A DNA stretch of 64,000 nucleotides, taken from NCBI GenBank assembly GCA_037349105.1, contig JAYJMM010000035.1, positions 744,001 through 808,000 of the forward strand, read 5' to 3'. Of this stretch, positions 19,490 through 31,441 are shown in pieces. Source of the DNA: Limnomonas spitsbergensis. Lineage: Eukaryota > Chlorophyta > Chlorophyceae > Chlamydomonadales. The first letter of the stretch is position 1; each line of letters starts with the position of its first letter. The position numbers and the translations under genes are program-made. A model generated the notes under the pieces. It was not told the origin of the DNA and did no database searches. It saw only the letters and a list, made by a program, of their open reading frames with translations.

Positions 19490-20330
19490 CTTCTGTTAAG
19501 ACAATGCCAGACCCTGAATACCGGTACCCCTTTACCAAAGACAATGTCAACCACTAAACCCTCATATTTTAGACAATTCCAGCCTTCTGAATACCCCTTA
19601 CATCAAAGACAATTTCAAATGCTTACCCCTTTCCGTAATCCGCCTTACAACTGTAATTCATTGTTTAATGCTGCTGCGCGCTACTATTGTTCGAAAACCC
19701 AATGGTGCGCACTAAAATTGCCTCAAGCGAAAACAATTTGTTCTGGCCCGCGAGCAGTACGATAGGTATCCTCCCAGCAAAGCATGATCCGTTTGGGGGG
19801 CACATTGTTACAAACATCTCTCAGAACGCCTAGTACCACAAAGGCCTTGATGTATCAACGGCACAGGCTTGATAGAACCATGCCTCAGAGGAGGAGGCAG
19901 AAGTGGAGGAGGACAGGGATGCCTGGCAGTTTGCTGCATAGCTTTGGCTGCATGAATGCGCAGTGCTGCACGACCATTGAATTGTAGGGCTGTGCTAGGT
20001 GTCTCAATTATTTTTGACATGCGTGCTATCAAAATATACCGCGTGTTACTTTGCATTGAATATTTTAAGGGGATCAGGGAAGTCCATGGACGCTTTCGGC
20101 ACCCCTGTTCTTGAAGGCATTTCCAGCCTCTTAATACCCCTTAATCAAAGACAAATTCGAACGCGTATCCCTTATCCCTTTTCTTCAAGACATTTCCAGC
20201 CTTGGAATACCCCTTTTATCAAGCCAATTTCGAACGCCAACCCCTATTATACAAGAACATTCCAGCCAATTGGCCAGCCCCTGAATCCAGCTTTTATCAA
20301 CCAGACAATTTCAACCGCTTACCCCTTTTA
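19490..20330 (+). repeat. ~70-bp tandem array interrupted by a ~430-bp insertion
   Basis: Units of the form GACAATTCCAGCCT...AATACCCCTT...ATCAAAGACAATTTCNAA followed by CGCTTACCCCTTTT occur at ~19490-19650 and again at ~20110-20330. Sequence from ~19655 to ~20090 is unrelated and appears inserted into the array. Confidence 0.65.
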
Positions 20331-20559
20331 GTTTCTTCTCCTCCGCACTCGTCCTGGGCGACATGAGGCTATTGGGATCATCTAGAACCTGACAGGGGGG
20401 GGGCAGTGCCAGGCGGCAGGAGCAGCGGTTTCAAAAACCAGGAGTTATCACATCAGCATGAACAGCAACAAAAAAATCATCAGCAGCAACAGCAGCAGCG
20501 CAGCACCAGCAGCAGTTCACATAGCACAGGACGGGGCTCTGTAGGGGGCCGCTATTAAA

Positions 20560-20995
20560 ACGGATTGGTTCGTTTTGGAAAACTGTGTCAAAGGGCTACT
20601 GTCGTATAATTCATTTGACTCCGACAATACCTCCAACAAGCAGTTTCTCAGGCAGGTGGTTTAAATCATGGTTTTTTAAGATGCTGAGGGCCGAAATCAA
20701 TTGTCAATGAGCCGCGCACCCGCTTACCAACTGTCCCTGGTCCTGATCCTGGTCTAGGTGATCCGCATTTCACAGCACACTGTCCTTGCTCGGTGTACTG
20801 TCGTGTTACCGATAGATCAGGTGTACCAGAGGCGCCGTTAATGTGTGGAGCTACAAGTATGGGCTCGCCAGCAATTGTTTAATCTCGCGTGCTAAGCCGC
20901 AGCAGCGTCTATTGATTCTTTGTCAAAGTAAAATAAGCCGCAAGGAAATACGCGTTAGTTTCTTGCAGAGGCAAAGACCTCTGCGGTAACTCCAT
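20560..20995 (+). repeat. Dispersed repeat, copy A (pair with 34590-34975)
   Basis: Shares with the second copy GGGCCGAAAT..TCAAT, GAGCCGCGCACC, AGCAATTGTTTAAT, TAAGCCGC..GCGTCTAT and TTTCTTGC.GAGGCAAAG in the same order and orientation over several hundred bases. Confidence 0.6.
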
Positions 20996-21199
20996 TTTCT
21001 TCCTTCGATATACCGGGAATCAGATTTGTATCATATTAGAACCGTATACCGTACGGTACAGTATTACTGAATGTAAAGAGTATATTACAGTTGTATCATA
21101 TCAATATGCCTGTAAAAGAATTGTATAAAATTGCCGTTGTGATAGTGTACTACTGCTTTATAAATTTAAAATATTAGTACCGGTATATTACTGTATGGC

Positions 21200-22280
21200 G
21201 CACAGCAGGTGCACCCTCCAGGGCCAAACCTGACCCCTCACCCCTACATGCCTAGGAGCGCACCCCCCTCCACCATACACACCCCACAGTGCCCCACTCC
21301 GCCGCGGTGGAATGACATTCAGCTGCTGCGCCTGCCAGTGAGAAGACTAAACACATCACCTTCACCCTCAGCCTGACCTGCCTAGGCTGCAACCACCTTC
21401 ACCATACACACCCCACAGCACCCCACTCCGCCGCGGTGGCATGACATGCAGCTGCTGCGCCTGCCAGAGAGAAGCCTAAACACATCACCTTCACCCTCAC
21501 CCCGACCTGCCTAGGCTGCAACCACCTTCACCATACACACCCCACAGCGCCCCACTCCGCCGCGGTGGAATGACATTCAGCTGCTGCGCCTGCGAGAGAA
21601 GCCTAACACATCACCTTCACCCTCACCCCGACCTGCCTAGGCTGCAACCACCTTCACCATACACACCCCACAGCACCCCACTCCGCCGCGGTGGAATGAC
21701 ATTCAGCTGCTGCGCCTGCCAGAGAGAAGCCTAAACACATCACCTTCACCCTCACCCTGACCTGCCTAGGCTGCAAACACCTTCACCATACACACCCCAC
21801 AGCGCCCCACTCCGCCGCGGTGGCATGACATTCAGCTGCTGCGCCTGCCAGAGAGAAGCCTAAACACATCACCTTCACCCTCACCCCGACCTGCCTAGGC
21901 TGCAACCACCTTCACCATACACACCCCATAGCACCCCACTCTGCCGCGGTGGCATGACATTCAGCTGCTGCGCCTGCCAGAGAGAAGCCTACACACATCA
22001 CCTTCACCCTCAACCTTGCCTCCCTGGGCTTCAACCACCGCCACCATGCACACCCCACAGCACCCCACTCTGCCGCGGGGTTTCTGCGGCATATAGGTAT
22101 AATTCGTCCAGCTGCTGCGGACACCAGAGACACGCCTCAAGGCGCCAATTTCACCCCAGCCCTGTCTGCCTAGGCTGCTCGCCCCTTCACCATGCACACC
22201 CCACAGCACTCCGCCACAGTGCATGACGTGTATAGCCGCTGCGCCCATCGACGCCGGCAGCTGTGCGTCATGCACTACAA
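21200..22280. repeat. 129-bp minisatellite, about eight copies
   Basis: CACCATACACACCCCACAG recurs at 21271, 21400, 21529, 21655, 21784, 21913 and 22042 (period 129, once 126), with a diverged last copy at 22188. Each unit carries CTCCGCCGCGGTGG and CAGCTGCTGCGCCTGCC. On the minus strand each unit contains CTTCTCTCTGGCAG, which looks like a splice acceptor. It lies downstream of exon 2 of the adjacent minus-strand gene, probably in its intron. Confidence 0.85.
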
Positions 22281-22424
22281 ATCTAGCATGCAGCTTTCAC
22301 TCCTGCCTGCTTAGTTCAAGGTTCAGGGTGTAGGCTCACCGACAGATTCCTAACCCTTAAGACCCCCCCCCCTGCACACCTGCCTGCCTAAGCGCGTGCC
22401 CCAACCCTGAACCCCTGCCTGCCT

Positions 22425-22472
22425 ACCTCCACCAAGCCTGCCTGCCTAAGCGCAGACCTACCTCCACCAAGC
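22425..22472 (-). repeat. Tandem duplication of the exon 2 end and its splice donor
   Basis: ACCTCCACCAAG with flanking CTAC occurs at ~22425 and again at 22458-22470. On the minus strand both read CTTGGTGGAG/GTAGG, so the last 10 bases of the exon and the donor are repeated inside the intron. Confidence 0.6.
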
Positions 22473-24028
22473 ATGTCCCGCAGTTCCCTGCTCCGCCACA
22501 GTTCATGCTCTTGGCCCACATTCCCTGGTAGAGCTCCACCTTCTTGTCCAGCAGGGTCTTACGCAAAATCTCACCAGGCTCCAACTTTTCCAGGACAGCT
22601 GTCGTGGCTCCTGCGTTCAACAGGTATTGTGTGTGGGGGGGGTATTTCGCCACATGCACTGCAAAACTCAAACAGCGCAGGTTTTGCGGCACAAGTCCTC
22701 AACAGGGGTGGGAGGGTGGGTGGGTCAGTTTACATCTGGACCACAGTTCACACTTCTGGCCACATCCACTGTAAATTTGTACAACACTGCGTTCTGTGGT
22801 ACTTTCACGTGACATCTGTGCGGCATAACTTTTCATTAGTCGCTAATTAATTTATTAGGTACTGATAACGCAGGGTCGAGAAAAATGTTTATATTCCGAT
22901 GCGCACAGCGCTTAGCAGCATTATGTAAAACCCTGTTTAAGGCCTGGAAGGATCTTGATAATCCGTCATCAAGCATTCATGCAACCAGAGCAATGCAGCA
23001 GACTACCCCGTCAGCAGTACATCATGAGTCATCCAGCTCCTCCACCCCGTTTCCCCTATCGAACCCCATGCCCTCTAGGGAGCGACGTGCAAAGGGTCTC
23101 CCCATATGGGTGGAAGAGTGTGCCGTCGAAATCGTTTTTTTTTACTGGCCAGTGGGAGTTGCATGCAAGTAATTAGCTCAAAACTGAAACATGCATGGCT
23201 GTGAGGGCCCAGGGTATGAACTATGAACCTGCTGTGCTGGCGCGCTTGCAGGCTAGAGATTCCTTTATTCTGCTACCACCTCAGTATCGCTCACCTGTAG
23301 TTATATACTTGTTAACAGGGCTCACCCCTATTCCACACACCCTCCTAAACTCAGTGTGGTCCCGGCAGCATATTACGGCATATTATTCTTTATGCACCAG
23401 AGCAGGAGCTTGTGTTAAGAACACTGCCCCAAATGGTCCAAGAAACAGCCAGACAAACCCCCACGAACTCTCAGCACTGTTTCCTTCCGATAAGGTGGTT
23501 TCAGCTACAATTCAGCTACATCACGGCTTTGGGCCGTGGCGATGTTGAACAGCATACCTCCTGCTTGGGCTACAATTCAAGGTGAATTCCACTTTGGCCC
23601 ATTGATTCACGACCAAGACCACCATTTACCTTTCACAAACGGCCCCCCATCCCCCATGCGAGACACTCCCCCGCACCTGAAGGGTCCTTCACGGTGACGC
23701 TGCAAAATGGGTCTGCAGCGGAAGCTGGCACCGCGGCGGGTGTCGGGGCAGCGGGGGCAGGGGTGGCAGCTGGGGTAGTCAGGGCAGCGGTGGCAGCAGG
23801 GGGTTGTGTGGCTGCAGATACCTCCTCAGAGGAAGCACATGTTGTCCTCATGCTCCGGCTGGTTCGAAGGAAGCTTGCTACACCAGTGATCTTGGCGGTT
23901 ACGGGAGAGATGCTGACCCTTACAGCAGCTCTGCCTGGGACAGAGGCCTTCCCAGCTCTTGATACCTGCCATGCTGCTCCCTTGCTATGACCGACATGAG
24001 AGCTCAGGCCCTTGCTTGTGAGCAGCAT
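22462..24028 (-). CDS. PNSB3: Plastid 2Fe-2S ferredoxin-like protein, PNSB3 (NDH subcomplex B) type; 3' end not found
   Basis: Exon 1 runs 24028-23677 (117 codons plus one base) and begins with a Ser/Arg/Thr-rich, acid-poor stretch typical of a chloroplast transit peptide, then an Ala/Pro/Thr linker. Donor is CAG/GTGCGG. Exon 2 (22610-22462, 49 codons, acceptor GAACGCAG, donor GAG/GTAGGT) joins in phase and reads LLDKKVELYQGMWAKSM then NCGGAGNCGTCLVE. The C-x5-C-x2-C cluster plus LVE is the 2Fe-2S ferredoxin signature. The lead-in (DKKVELY) matches the ferredoxin-like subunit of the photosynthetic NDH complex, which serves cyclic electron flow, rather than classical PetF. The fourth Cys should lie in exon 3, not found before the minisatellite to the left. 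Intron 1 is ~1.07 kb. The gene is divergent with RSP3. Confidence 0.7.
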
Positions 24029-24494
24029 TTTGAGGTGCTGTTTTGGTGATCTGTAGGGCAGGCGAAGATTTAAAAGCTTCTGACTGATTATGGATGGGCT
24101 GATTGGCTGAATGGTGTGGTGCTAACGACGCGTTCCGCCACACAAAAGGCTGTTGGTGAGTTCACACAAGTACAGGACGACGGGGGCCTTAGAAGCGGTC
24201 ACGATTACGATTGGTGCACCCGGCTCCTTGTAGTGTCCATTCTATATCACAATTATTTGTTTACATAAACTCACCTGTATATTATTGAAGGGGAAGGTAG
24301 CTTCTGCCGGAATATTGTTTCAAAGTACCTCGGAAGAACACACTTGTTCTTTCAGCTCGTGATCTTATTATATTCGCTGCTGCTACAAGAAACTGTGTAA
24401 CCTGGACTTTGCCGGCACTCTGCTCTAGCCTGAGCGCGGGCCCTTCCATCGCAAGCAACAGGCTGCAGGGCGTTCCTCATCGGCTCCCCGCATA
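24029..24494. promoter_or_regulatory. Divergent promoter region between the plastid gene and RSP3
   Basis: 466 bases separate two oppositely transcribed start codons (24028 minus, 24495 plus), so both promoters and 5' UTRs must lie here. No specific element was recognised beyond the position. Confidence 0.5.
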
Positions 24495-27400
24495 ATGGTC
24501 GCGTCCCAGGCAGCTCAGCAGCAGCTTTATACGCACGCTGCTGAGCCTAAAGCCGTACAAACTGGGCAACAGAGGCGCGCAAAGGTACCGGTACTTAAAC
24601 GGACGCCCGTGACAGAGCCCATGACGAGGGAAGGGGTCGTGATGAATGTGGCATACTTGGCATCTACGGTATAGGCGTTGATTGTTGACGTGGCTGATGC
24701 TGATGTGCTGCCGCTAGTCACAAGCTGAAAGAGAGCTTGTCACGCCCCCTCCGAGTCGGGCCCGCGTCGGGCAACATTTCCCACCTTCGCTAGCACTCGA
24801 ATGCTGATACATGGAGCGGATGTAAATTTCTTAATCTGAACTTCTCCGCTCGCAGTATCGAGATGAGGAGACCGAGGCGCCGGGAAACAACATCATGTTC
24901 GACAGGCGCGTTGTGAGGGGAAACACGTACGCTGCGAGGATTATGCCAGCAGACATGGCGCAGACAGACAAGAAGTCAGCTACGTCGGGGTGAGTTCGAG
25001 CATGGAAAATGTCTTGGGGTGCATGGACGTTGAGCGCCCATGAGCGAGTGGGGTCAAGCCGAGGGGTCCTGCAACCAGCTGAACAGTGCTGAATCAGGAC
25101 GCTGGGCCCTCATGGGGACCAGGGGGCCGCTGCCTTCCCTCCATGCAAGCTGTCATGCCACACACACATGCGGTCCATGCAAGCAAACGCATGAATGCGC
25201 ACTGTTCCATACAGCCACCCCTCTGGTCGGTACAGTACACCAGTGTGCATGATGCAAGGGATTAGCCTCAAGCTGCCCCTCCTCTCCACAACAACCCTCT
25301 CCTCACCGTCGACTGCCCCGCCCTCAATGCACCCAGGAGTAAAAGACGGACATCGAAGCCTCCTCCTCGCACGCCCGACGCCGTGGAGGGCCGCAAGCAC
25401 ATTGATATCCAGACCGACGCTTACCTCGAGGAGCTAACAGACACGGTGCCCGAGGTGGATAACAACACGCAGACGGACGCCTTTTTGGACCGGCCGGCCA
25501 CGCCGCTGTTTCAGCCCCAAAAGACTGGCACAGACGTAACGACACAGATAGAGAACGGTGAGCCAGCCAATGATGAAATCAGGGGTTGAAACAGGTTTAA
25601 ATGTATTTGTTGTCTGAGTGATCAGCCCCGTGGGCCAGGAGTCCTTGACATGCCTCCCCGAGGGGGGCATTAAAATGAAGAAGACACAGTCGAGCGCCGC
25701 CGTTACTGCAACAACAGCTGCAGCTCAGGCCGCAACAACATCAGCTCAAGCAAACTTTGAGGACAACAACTTCGGCCAGCGGCATTGGCGTCCGTAGCTG
25801 CAGCAGCCCTTTCACAAAGGGCCGGAATACAATATTCCATCTGATTGATCGAACGCCAAGTGGAAATCCTGAGCCTTAAGCTGAGGAAGCGTCAGGGACT
25901 GTGAAGTGAGGCCGTGCGAGATGAACCTGCCCAGCCGAGGTTATGCCTGCCTCATGAAGTCATGACATATTGACATATGAAGGTTCTCTGCTGGCGTTTC
26001 ATGATCACAGCAACCTGCATGGGTATGCCTGGCTATTGCATGACTATGCAAGTACACTAGTACAGCGACCTCATGACACAGCAAGCTGCTCTGCTCATGG
26101 CTACATGATCACAGGGGCCTTATGGATGCATGGGTGTTGCATGGGCTGTGCATGTTTGCATGGGTATTGCATGCATGGGTGTTGCATGGGCATTGCATGC
26201 ATGGGTGTTGCATGGGCCATGCTGGTTTGCATGGGTATTGCATGCACGGGTGTTGCATGGGCTGTGCATGTTTGCATGGGTATTGCATGTATGGGTGTTG
26301 CATGGGCTATGCTTGTTTGCATGGACATTGCATGCAAGGGTACTGCATGGGTCCAGCATGTTTGAGTGTGCACGGACATTGCATGCATGCGGTATGCATG
26401 GTTGTGCATGGGCATGGGAAGCACATAATATTGCCTATTCAACAGGAAGGATGAGAATCATAAAAATATGAATATATATCATACCGGTATACTGGTACCG
26501 GTATGTATATCGATGCACCTAGCACAGCCAATAAGCCCCTGTACCAATGCCTGGCAGTGTGTGAACCGGAAATGGGTCGCATGGGAGGTTTAGGAGTGTC
26601 TTATTGGAATACGGCTGGTTAGATTCCACGGAAAAGGCTCATGGGTGGATACATATGCAGGCTATGCCAGCTCTCAACTACTGTGTCCCCTTGGCCCTTG
26701 CTGCCCCGCAGGCGACCTGTTTGACTTTGACTTTGAAGTCGAGCCGGTGCTCGAGGTACTGGTCGGAAAGGTCCTGGAGCAGGGCCTGATGGAGGTGCTG
26801 GAGGAGGAGGAGCTGGCGGCCATGCGCGCGCACCAGGAGCACTTTGAGCAGATCCGCAACTCTGAGCTTGTCGCCACACAGCGCATGGAGGCTGGGGAGA
26901 AGCGGAAGATCGAGGAGAAGGAGCGGCGGCTGGCGCAGGTGGGAGGAGGAGCGGACCTTGACCTTGCGCGCCTGCTCCCGCCCCATCAATGTCTTGTCTC
27001 CTGCTCTCGTCCCCGACCTCGCCACCGACCTCACGCCCCTGACCCCTGTCCCAGCTCCCGCCCCCGACCTTGTGCCACTGCCCCTGTCCCTGCTCCCGCC
27101 CCTGCCCTTGTGCCCCTACCCCCGCTCCTGCCCCTGACCTCACGCCCCTGACCCTGTCCCCGCTCCCGCCCCTGCCCATACCCCTGCTCCTGCCCCTGAC
27201 CTTGTGCGGTTGTGCCCCAGCTCCCCCCGTCAATATATCTTGTCTCCTGCTCTCGTCCTTTGTCCCTGGTAGCCAGACGCTGCAACACTTTTCTCCCTCA
27301 GCCACCCTGCCTGAACGTGCCACCCTCTCCTCACCCTCTCTGCCTCTCTGCCTCTCTGCCTCTCCCATACGTCTGTCCATCCTGGAACGTCTATCCACGT

Positions 27401-29157
27401 CTGTCCATCCCAGACGTATGTCCACGCCTGTCCATCCTGGACCGAGAAACCCTCTTCGGTCTTCCTTAACTCCCTCCTCCTCCTCCCCCGGACTTTGGAC
27501 CCCTACTTGAAACTGCCCTCCTCCCTTCTCCACACCCCCACCCCACACGTGAAATTTCCCTCCTTCACTCTCCTCACCTGGCGACCTTTATTGAACCGCC
27601 CACGTCCTCTCCTCACCGGACTGCCCTCACTGAATTTCCCTCCCCCCCGAGTATAGGAGCGGGAACGTGTCGAGCGCGAGCGCGTGGTCCGCGAGAAGGT
27701 GGCCGCCTCGACGTTTGCGCGTGGCTACCTGTCGGGCATCGTCGCCTCGGTGTTCGACAGCCTGGTGGCCTCGGGCACTTTTTACGACCCTGTGCTCCGA
27801 GAGGTGGAGGAGGCCTTCATGCCCTGGCTGAAGGAGCAGGCAGCAGATTACCTCAGCCAGGGCATCCTCACACGCCAGGTGAGGGAAATAGATTTAAAAC
27901 ATTTTTTCCGGTAGTATGGATATTTTGTTGTGTTTTTTTTGTGCATCTGCTTTGCCTCCCCTCATTATTGTAAACGTTGTTTTGTTTGCGGTGAGGGATG
28001 CATTCAAAAACTGATTTCCGATTGTTGATGCCAGTTTCAGTCGAAAATGTCGAGAGTCTTGTACCCTTTGGGAAGGCTGCATTTAAGACAAGTTAATACT
28101 TAGCTGAGGGGAGGCTACCGGTATTCAAATCGGCGGTGCTATGAATGTGAACTTACCTGTGCCGTGACTGTAAAATCGGTGAATGAATAGGATGCTGAAT
28201 GTGCCAGGCAACAGAAACACTTTGAACTTCTTCATATACCGGTCCCAGTAAAACACACCAGTATGCCAGTGTACTTGTACACTAGTCAAACAAATAACCG
28301 TACAGTACATAACTAGGCGGCGTCAAGCGACAGGTGGGAAACCAAGTGTTCAAAATGATGCCTTGATTTGTTTCATAACAGGTTCTACTGGCACAGTTAC
28401 AGGCACCCTTAACCATAATATTTAATCTGACCCCCATCTTTCCCCCGGCCTCGTCCAGGTTGTTCGCAAGTTGGTCGTGGCAGCCACAGAGAAAATGCAG
28501 ACCGACCGCGTTGAGGCGACAGACCAGCTCAAGTACCGGCAGGCGCGTGCGGCCGCGTGGGCGGCGCGGCGCGCGGAGGCCGCCGAGGCGCTGCTGACAT
28601 CCGTCAAGACGCGGCAAGCAGGCCTGGCAAAGTACATCCTTACGGAGCTCGAGCCGCGAGTGGTAACTGACGAGCAGATCGCAACGGTTCGCGAGGAGCT
28701 GACCGACGCGCGGGCAGGCAAGGCTGCCACTGCGTTCGAGGACGTCAAGGCGGTCGCGGGCGAGGCTGCCAAGGCGGAGTTCGAGGCCAAGCAGACGGCG
28801 GCGGCCGACGCAAAGGGCGCGGCGTTCCTGGCCGCTGTTGAGGAAGCCGAGGCGGCTGGACGGGATCCGCCGTCGCCGCCAGAGGAGAGCGCCGCCGCGG
28901 CCGATGCGGCGGTTGCGGAGCTAGAGGAGCTGGTCGCGGCGGCGGTCGCGGCGGTGGTGCAGCCCGATGAGGTAGACATCACGCTCGACGACATCCTCAG
29001 CGCGATGCTCGAGCGGGGTGTGCTGGCACGCGACGCGGTCATGCAGGCGATGGCGCTCGATGAGGTCGGCGAGGATGCGTGGTTCCGGAACGAAGATGCC
29101 AACCCGCCGCCGCCGCCGCCGGCCCCAGAGCCGCCGGCCAAGCCAGGCAGGAAGTGA
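24495..29157 (+). CDS. RSP3: Axonemal radial spoke protein 3
   Basis: Six exons by splice signals and phase: 24495-24584, 24856-24989, 25337-25557, 26712-26938, 27657-27878, 28459-29157 (530 aa; the Chlamydomonas protein is of similar size). RSP3 is the structural AKAP that anchors radial spokes to the axonemal doublets of motile flagella. Exon 1 encodes the N-terminal QQLYTHAAEPKAVQ block and exon 2 NIMFDRRVVRGNTYAARI, a hallmark of the family. Exon 3 has GRKHIDIQTD with two TQTD repeats. Exon 4 has FEVEPVLEVLVGKVLEQG, the amphipathic helix that binds RIIa/DPY-30 dimerisation domains, then a Glu-rich coiled coil. Exon 5 has FARGYLSGIVASVFDSLV. Exon 6 is a long Ala/Glu coiled coil ending in a poly-Pro tail (PPPPPPAPEPP). 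All junctions keep frame; no damage seen. Confidence 0.95.
26105..26435 (+). repeat. GCATGGG minisatellite in RSP3 intron 3
   Basis: Five to six ~60-base units built from GCATGGGTGTTGCATGGGC and TGTGCATGTTTGCATGGGTATT. They create long shadow frames on both strands. Confidence 0.8.
26990..27215 (+). repeat. Pyrimidine-rich CCCCTGCCCCTGAC repeats in RSP3 intron 4
   Basis: Degenerate short tandem repeats of CGCCCCTGACC, CTGTCCC and GCTCCTGCC on the plus strand. Confidence 0.6.
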
Positions 29158-30455
29158 GCGGCATGGGCCGATTTCAGAGCTTATTTGTGCGCGGTTCGAC
29201 TACAAGTCAACGATCTAGTGGCCTCTGGCCGGAGACCCCATAGGCAGCCAGCCATTGGGGCTCGTGTCTGTAAGCCAGCTTCGCCCCAAGCAGGCCTTTA
29301 GCAACCCCGGGGCAGTCCGCCGTAGGTGGACTTGCAGCAGAAAAAGGCTCTTGAATAGGCGGTGTAGATCATTGACATTGCACCGCTGGGCCCTGATCTA
29401 AAAGGCTGAGCCGTGTGGGCGCCCAAGTATCTGGCTGTGTAGGTGAAAAGGCTAGATGGGAGCTAGGACCGTGTGTTCGTGGTGACTGATGAGAGGGCTA
29501 TGGGTGGCCGACCTGAGGGGCTGTAGCAGCAGCAAGGCCATTGTAAGAGCGATACTGCTAACGCTGCTGCCTGGTGCGCGTTGGAATGAAAGGGAATTGT
29601 TGACATGCATTGGCGTTGCGCCAGTCTTGAAGTGAGCCAGGCCACCTTCGAGGGGCTGCTGGGCGGCCAGCACTGGACCTGTTAGGACCAAACCTTGTCC
29701 ATCCTACCGTCGGTGGTCTCCGCAGCAGGGCTTGCTGCACCAGACCCCCACGACCTGAGGTCTTAAGGTAACTGTGGCATTCTGAAAGATGGATGCCAGT
29801 GGGTAGTGAGTGCCTTGCTTACGTCTGTCAAAGCCAACGAATGACTTCTGGCCATGTTTAGGTGGGGTCCTGTTTGCTATAGATAGCATGCCTCGATTCA
29901 TGCTTGACTGTGACCGGTAGGTGATAGCCGAACCTGAACATGTGAAACATGACATCTAACACAATTTGGTACTACTGCTGGTTAATTGTACAGCTGCAGT
30001 CTAGAGCCAAAGTCGTAACAGTAAATATTGCACAGCTGCAGTCTGACCCCTATCTTCTACCGGGAACACATAGTACAGATGCAGCCTTAATCCTACCAGC
30101 AAATAGTGGACAGATTCAGTGTGCCAGTGGTTGGCCCGAGTGTTTTATCTTTTGGGGCGTCTGTCTCCTCCCAAAAATATTTCCACCCTCTGGGATGTGC
30201 AAGTGGTTATCTTGCAAGGCTGGGGGACAGGTGGAAACCATAAAAGCCCAGAATTAGGAAATGAGAAAAATTACGGGACAAAAAAACCATACAGCAAAAA
30301 AAGGAAAAACACCAACATCAATTTCGTGAGCCCAATCTCAAAAAACATAAATATGGGTTGTCTAGCCAAAAATACCTGCCCAGCCCTCGGAAAATGTGAC
30401 TACTCATGGGCCCATGGCCACATTGGCACAGCAAGATGTGCGCTGTGGCGTGCAA
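29158..30455. other. Intergenic; two MITE-like repeat copies
   Basis: No gene supported. Copies of the dispersed ~120-bp family lie at about 29218-29340 and 29615-29740 (GGCTGCTGGGCGGCCAGCAC...). Confidence 0.45.
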
Positions 30456-30800
30456 TCACATAGCTGATAGCTTGACCATTTTACCACAGCCATGCACCTT
30501 GCACACCGTCGGCGCATCCCCAGCTATTGGGGATAGTCCATGCTCTTGCTGAAGAAACTCTAACTGCCGAGGGGGGTCATCGCAAATTGGCCAGGGTTTG
30601 GCATCGTTACGTCTGTACGGGAACTCGGCTAACATGCTCACGCTATGGTGTGAAGCTGGAGGAAGCTGACCAGGGACCTTCACCAGCTGGGCCAGCAGGC
30701 TGCTGAATTTGACGTCAAGAGTCGACACCTCGCACGACGCAATGATACCCGGAGAAGATAAGGCTGACATTGCACAGGGGAAAGCCTTGTGGAATGGCAC
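30456..30800 (-). pseudogene. Zinc-finger ORF fragment, copy 1
   Basis: 115 codons. It shares STLDV.FS, VPGQLP.AS, AEFPYR.(N/D)DAKPWP, CDD(P/T)PR(Q/E)LE.LQQ and IAGDAPTVCKVHGCGK with copy 2. It stops right after KLSAM, where copy 2 continues into the zinc-finger histidines, so this copy is truncated. No family name; probably a mobile-element or expanded host gene family. Confidence 0.5.
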
Positions 30801-30884
30801 CTTGAGCTGGACACCGACTTTCTGTATTTTGGTTGCGGAGCTGCCCCCTCAACCAAAATGGGATGTCTGGGAGATTTGGTTTTA

Positions 30885-31275
30885 AAAGATGTTATATTTC
30901 TTTAATGATGCAAATCGACAGCATTCGCCGCGAGAAATGCATCGGTGTAGCTCTCGTCTCAATCTCTTGATAAAAATGATCAAGATGTCAGAGTTTTTTC
31001 TTCTTCTCATAAACACTTTTGGGGGGGACCCGCCGCCCCCCAACTTTGTCCCCCCTTTCTTACCATGGTACAAAACATTTAATACCAGATTTGGAATGCT
31101 CCCATTAAATTGAGTGAATGAATTAACTAAATGACAGATCACCAGGTAGCAATGGAGACCTGAAATTTTTGGAGTCCAGCCCGAGGGGGGGGGCAAAAAA
31201 AAAGTCAAACGCCCCATCATAAAAAAAATTGAAACGACCCCTGGCTACCCCCCCCCCCCGCTTCCGGAACCTAGT
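30885..31275. repeat. Dispersed repeat, copy 1 (pair with 32870-33190)
   Basis: Shares with the second copy CTNTCGTCTCAATCT, A-rich runs, a long poly-C/G tract, a TTTAA.ACCAGAT.TGGAA block and a final GGGGGGG..TT..TGCCCCCC-type segment. The two copies lie on either side of zinc-finger copy 2. Confidence 0.5.
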
Positions 31276-31441
31276 AAAACCTTACTTTCTCAGTCAAAAA
31301 TCAGAATTTCAGGGAGGGAGCGGGGTCAATTTCAATCAGCTCGTCAGTGCGCTTCTAATGGTGTCGATAAATGTACATGGTTCACAAATGTCAAGTGGTG
31401 AAACAAAAGAATATACCATTGCTCTTGCTACCACCTGCCAG

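Noticed and set aside
23195..23548. 117-codon plus-strand ORF
   Set aside because: Lies in intron 1 of the PNSB3-like gene on the opposite strand and overlaps a dispersed repeat; no domain.
25970..26471. Cys/Met/Trp-rich ORFs on both strands
   Set aside because: Products of the GCATGGG minisatellite in RSP3 intron 3.
26619..27548. 309-codon minus-strand ORF
   Set aside because: Antisense to RSP3 exon 4 and a pyrimidine-rich intron; low-complexity Gly/Arg/Gln text without domains.
28422..29141. 239-codon minus-strand ORF
   Set aside because: Antisense shadow of RSP3's last exon.
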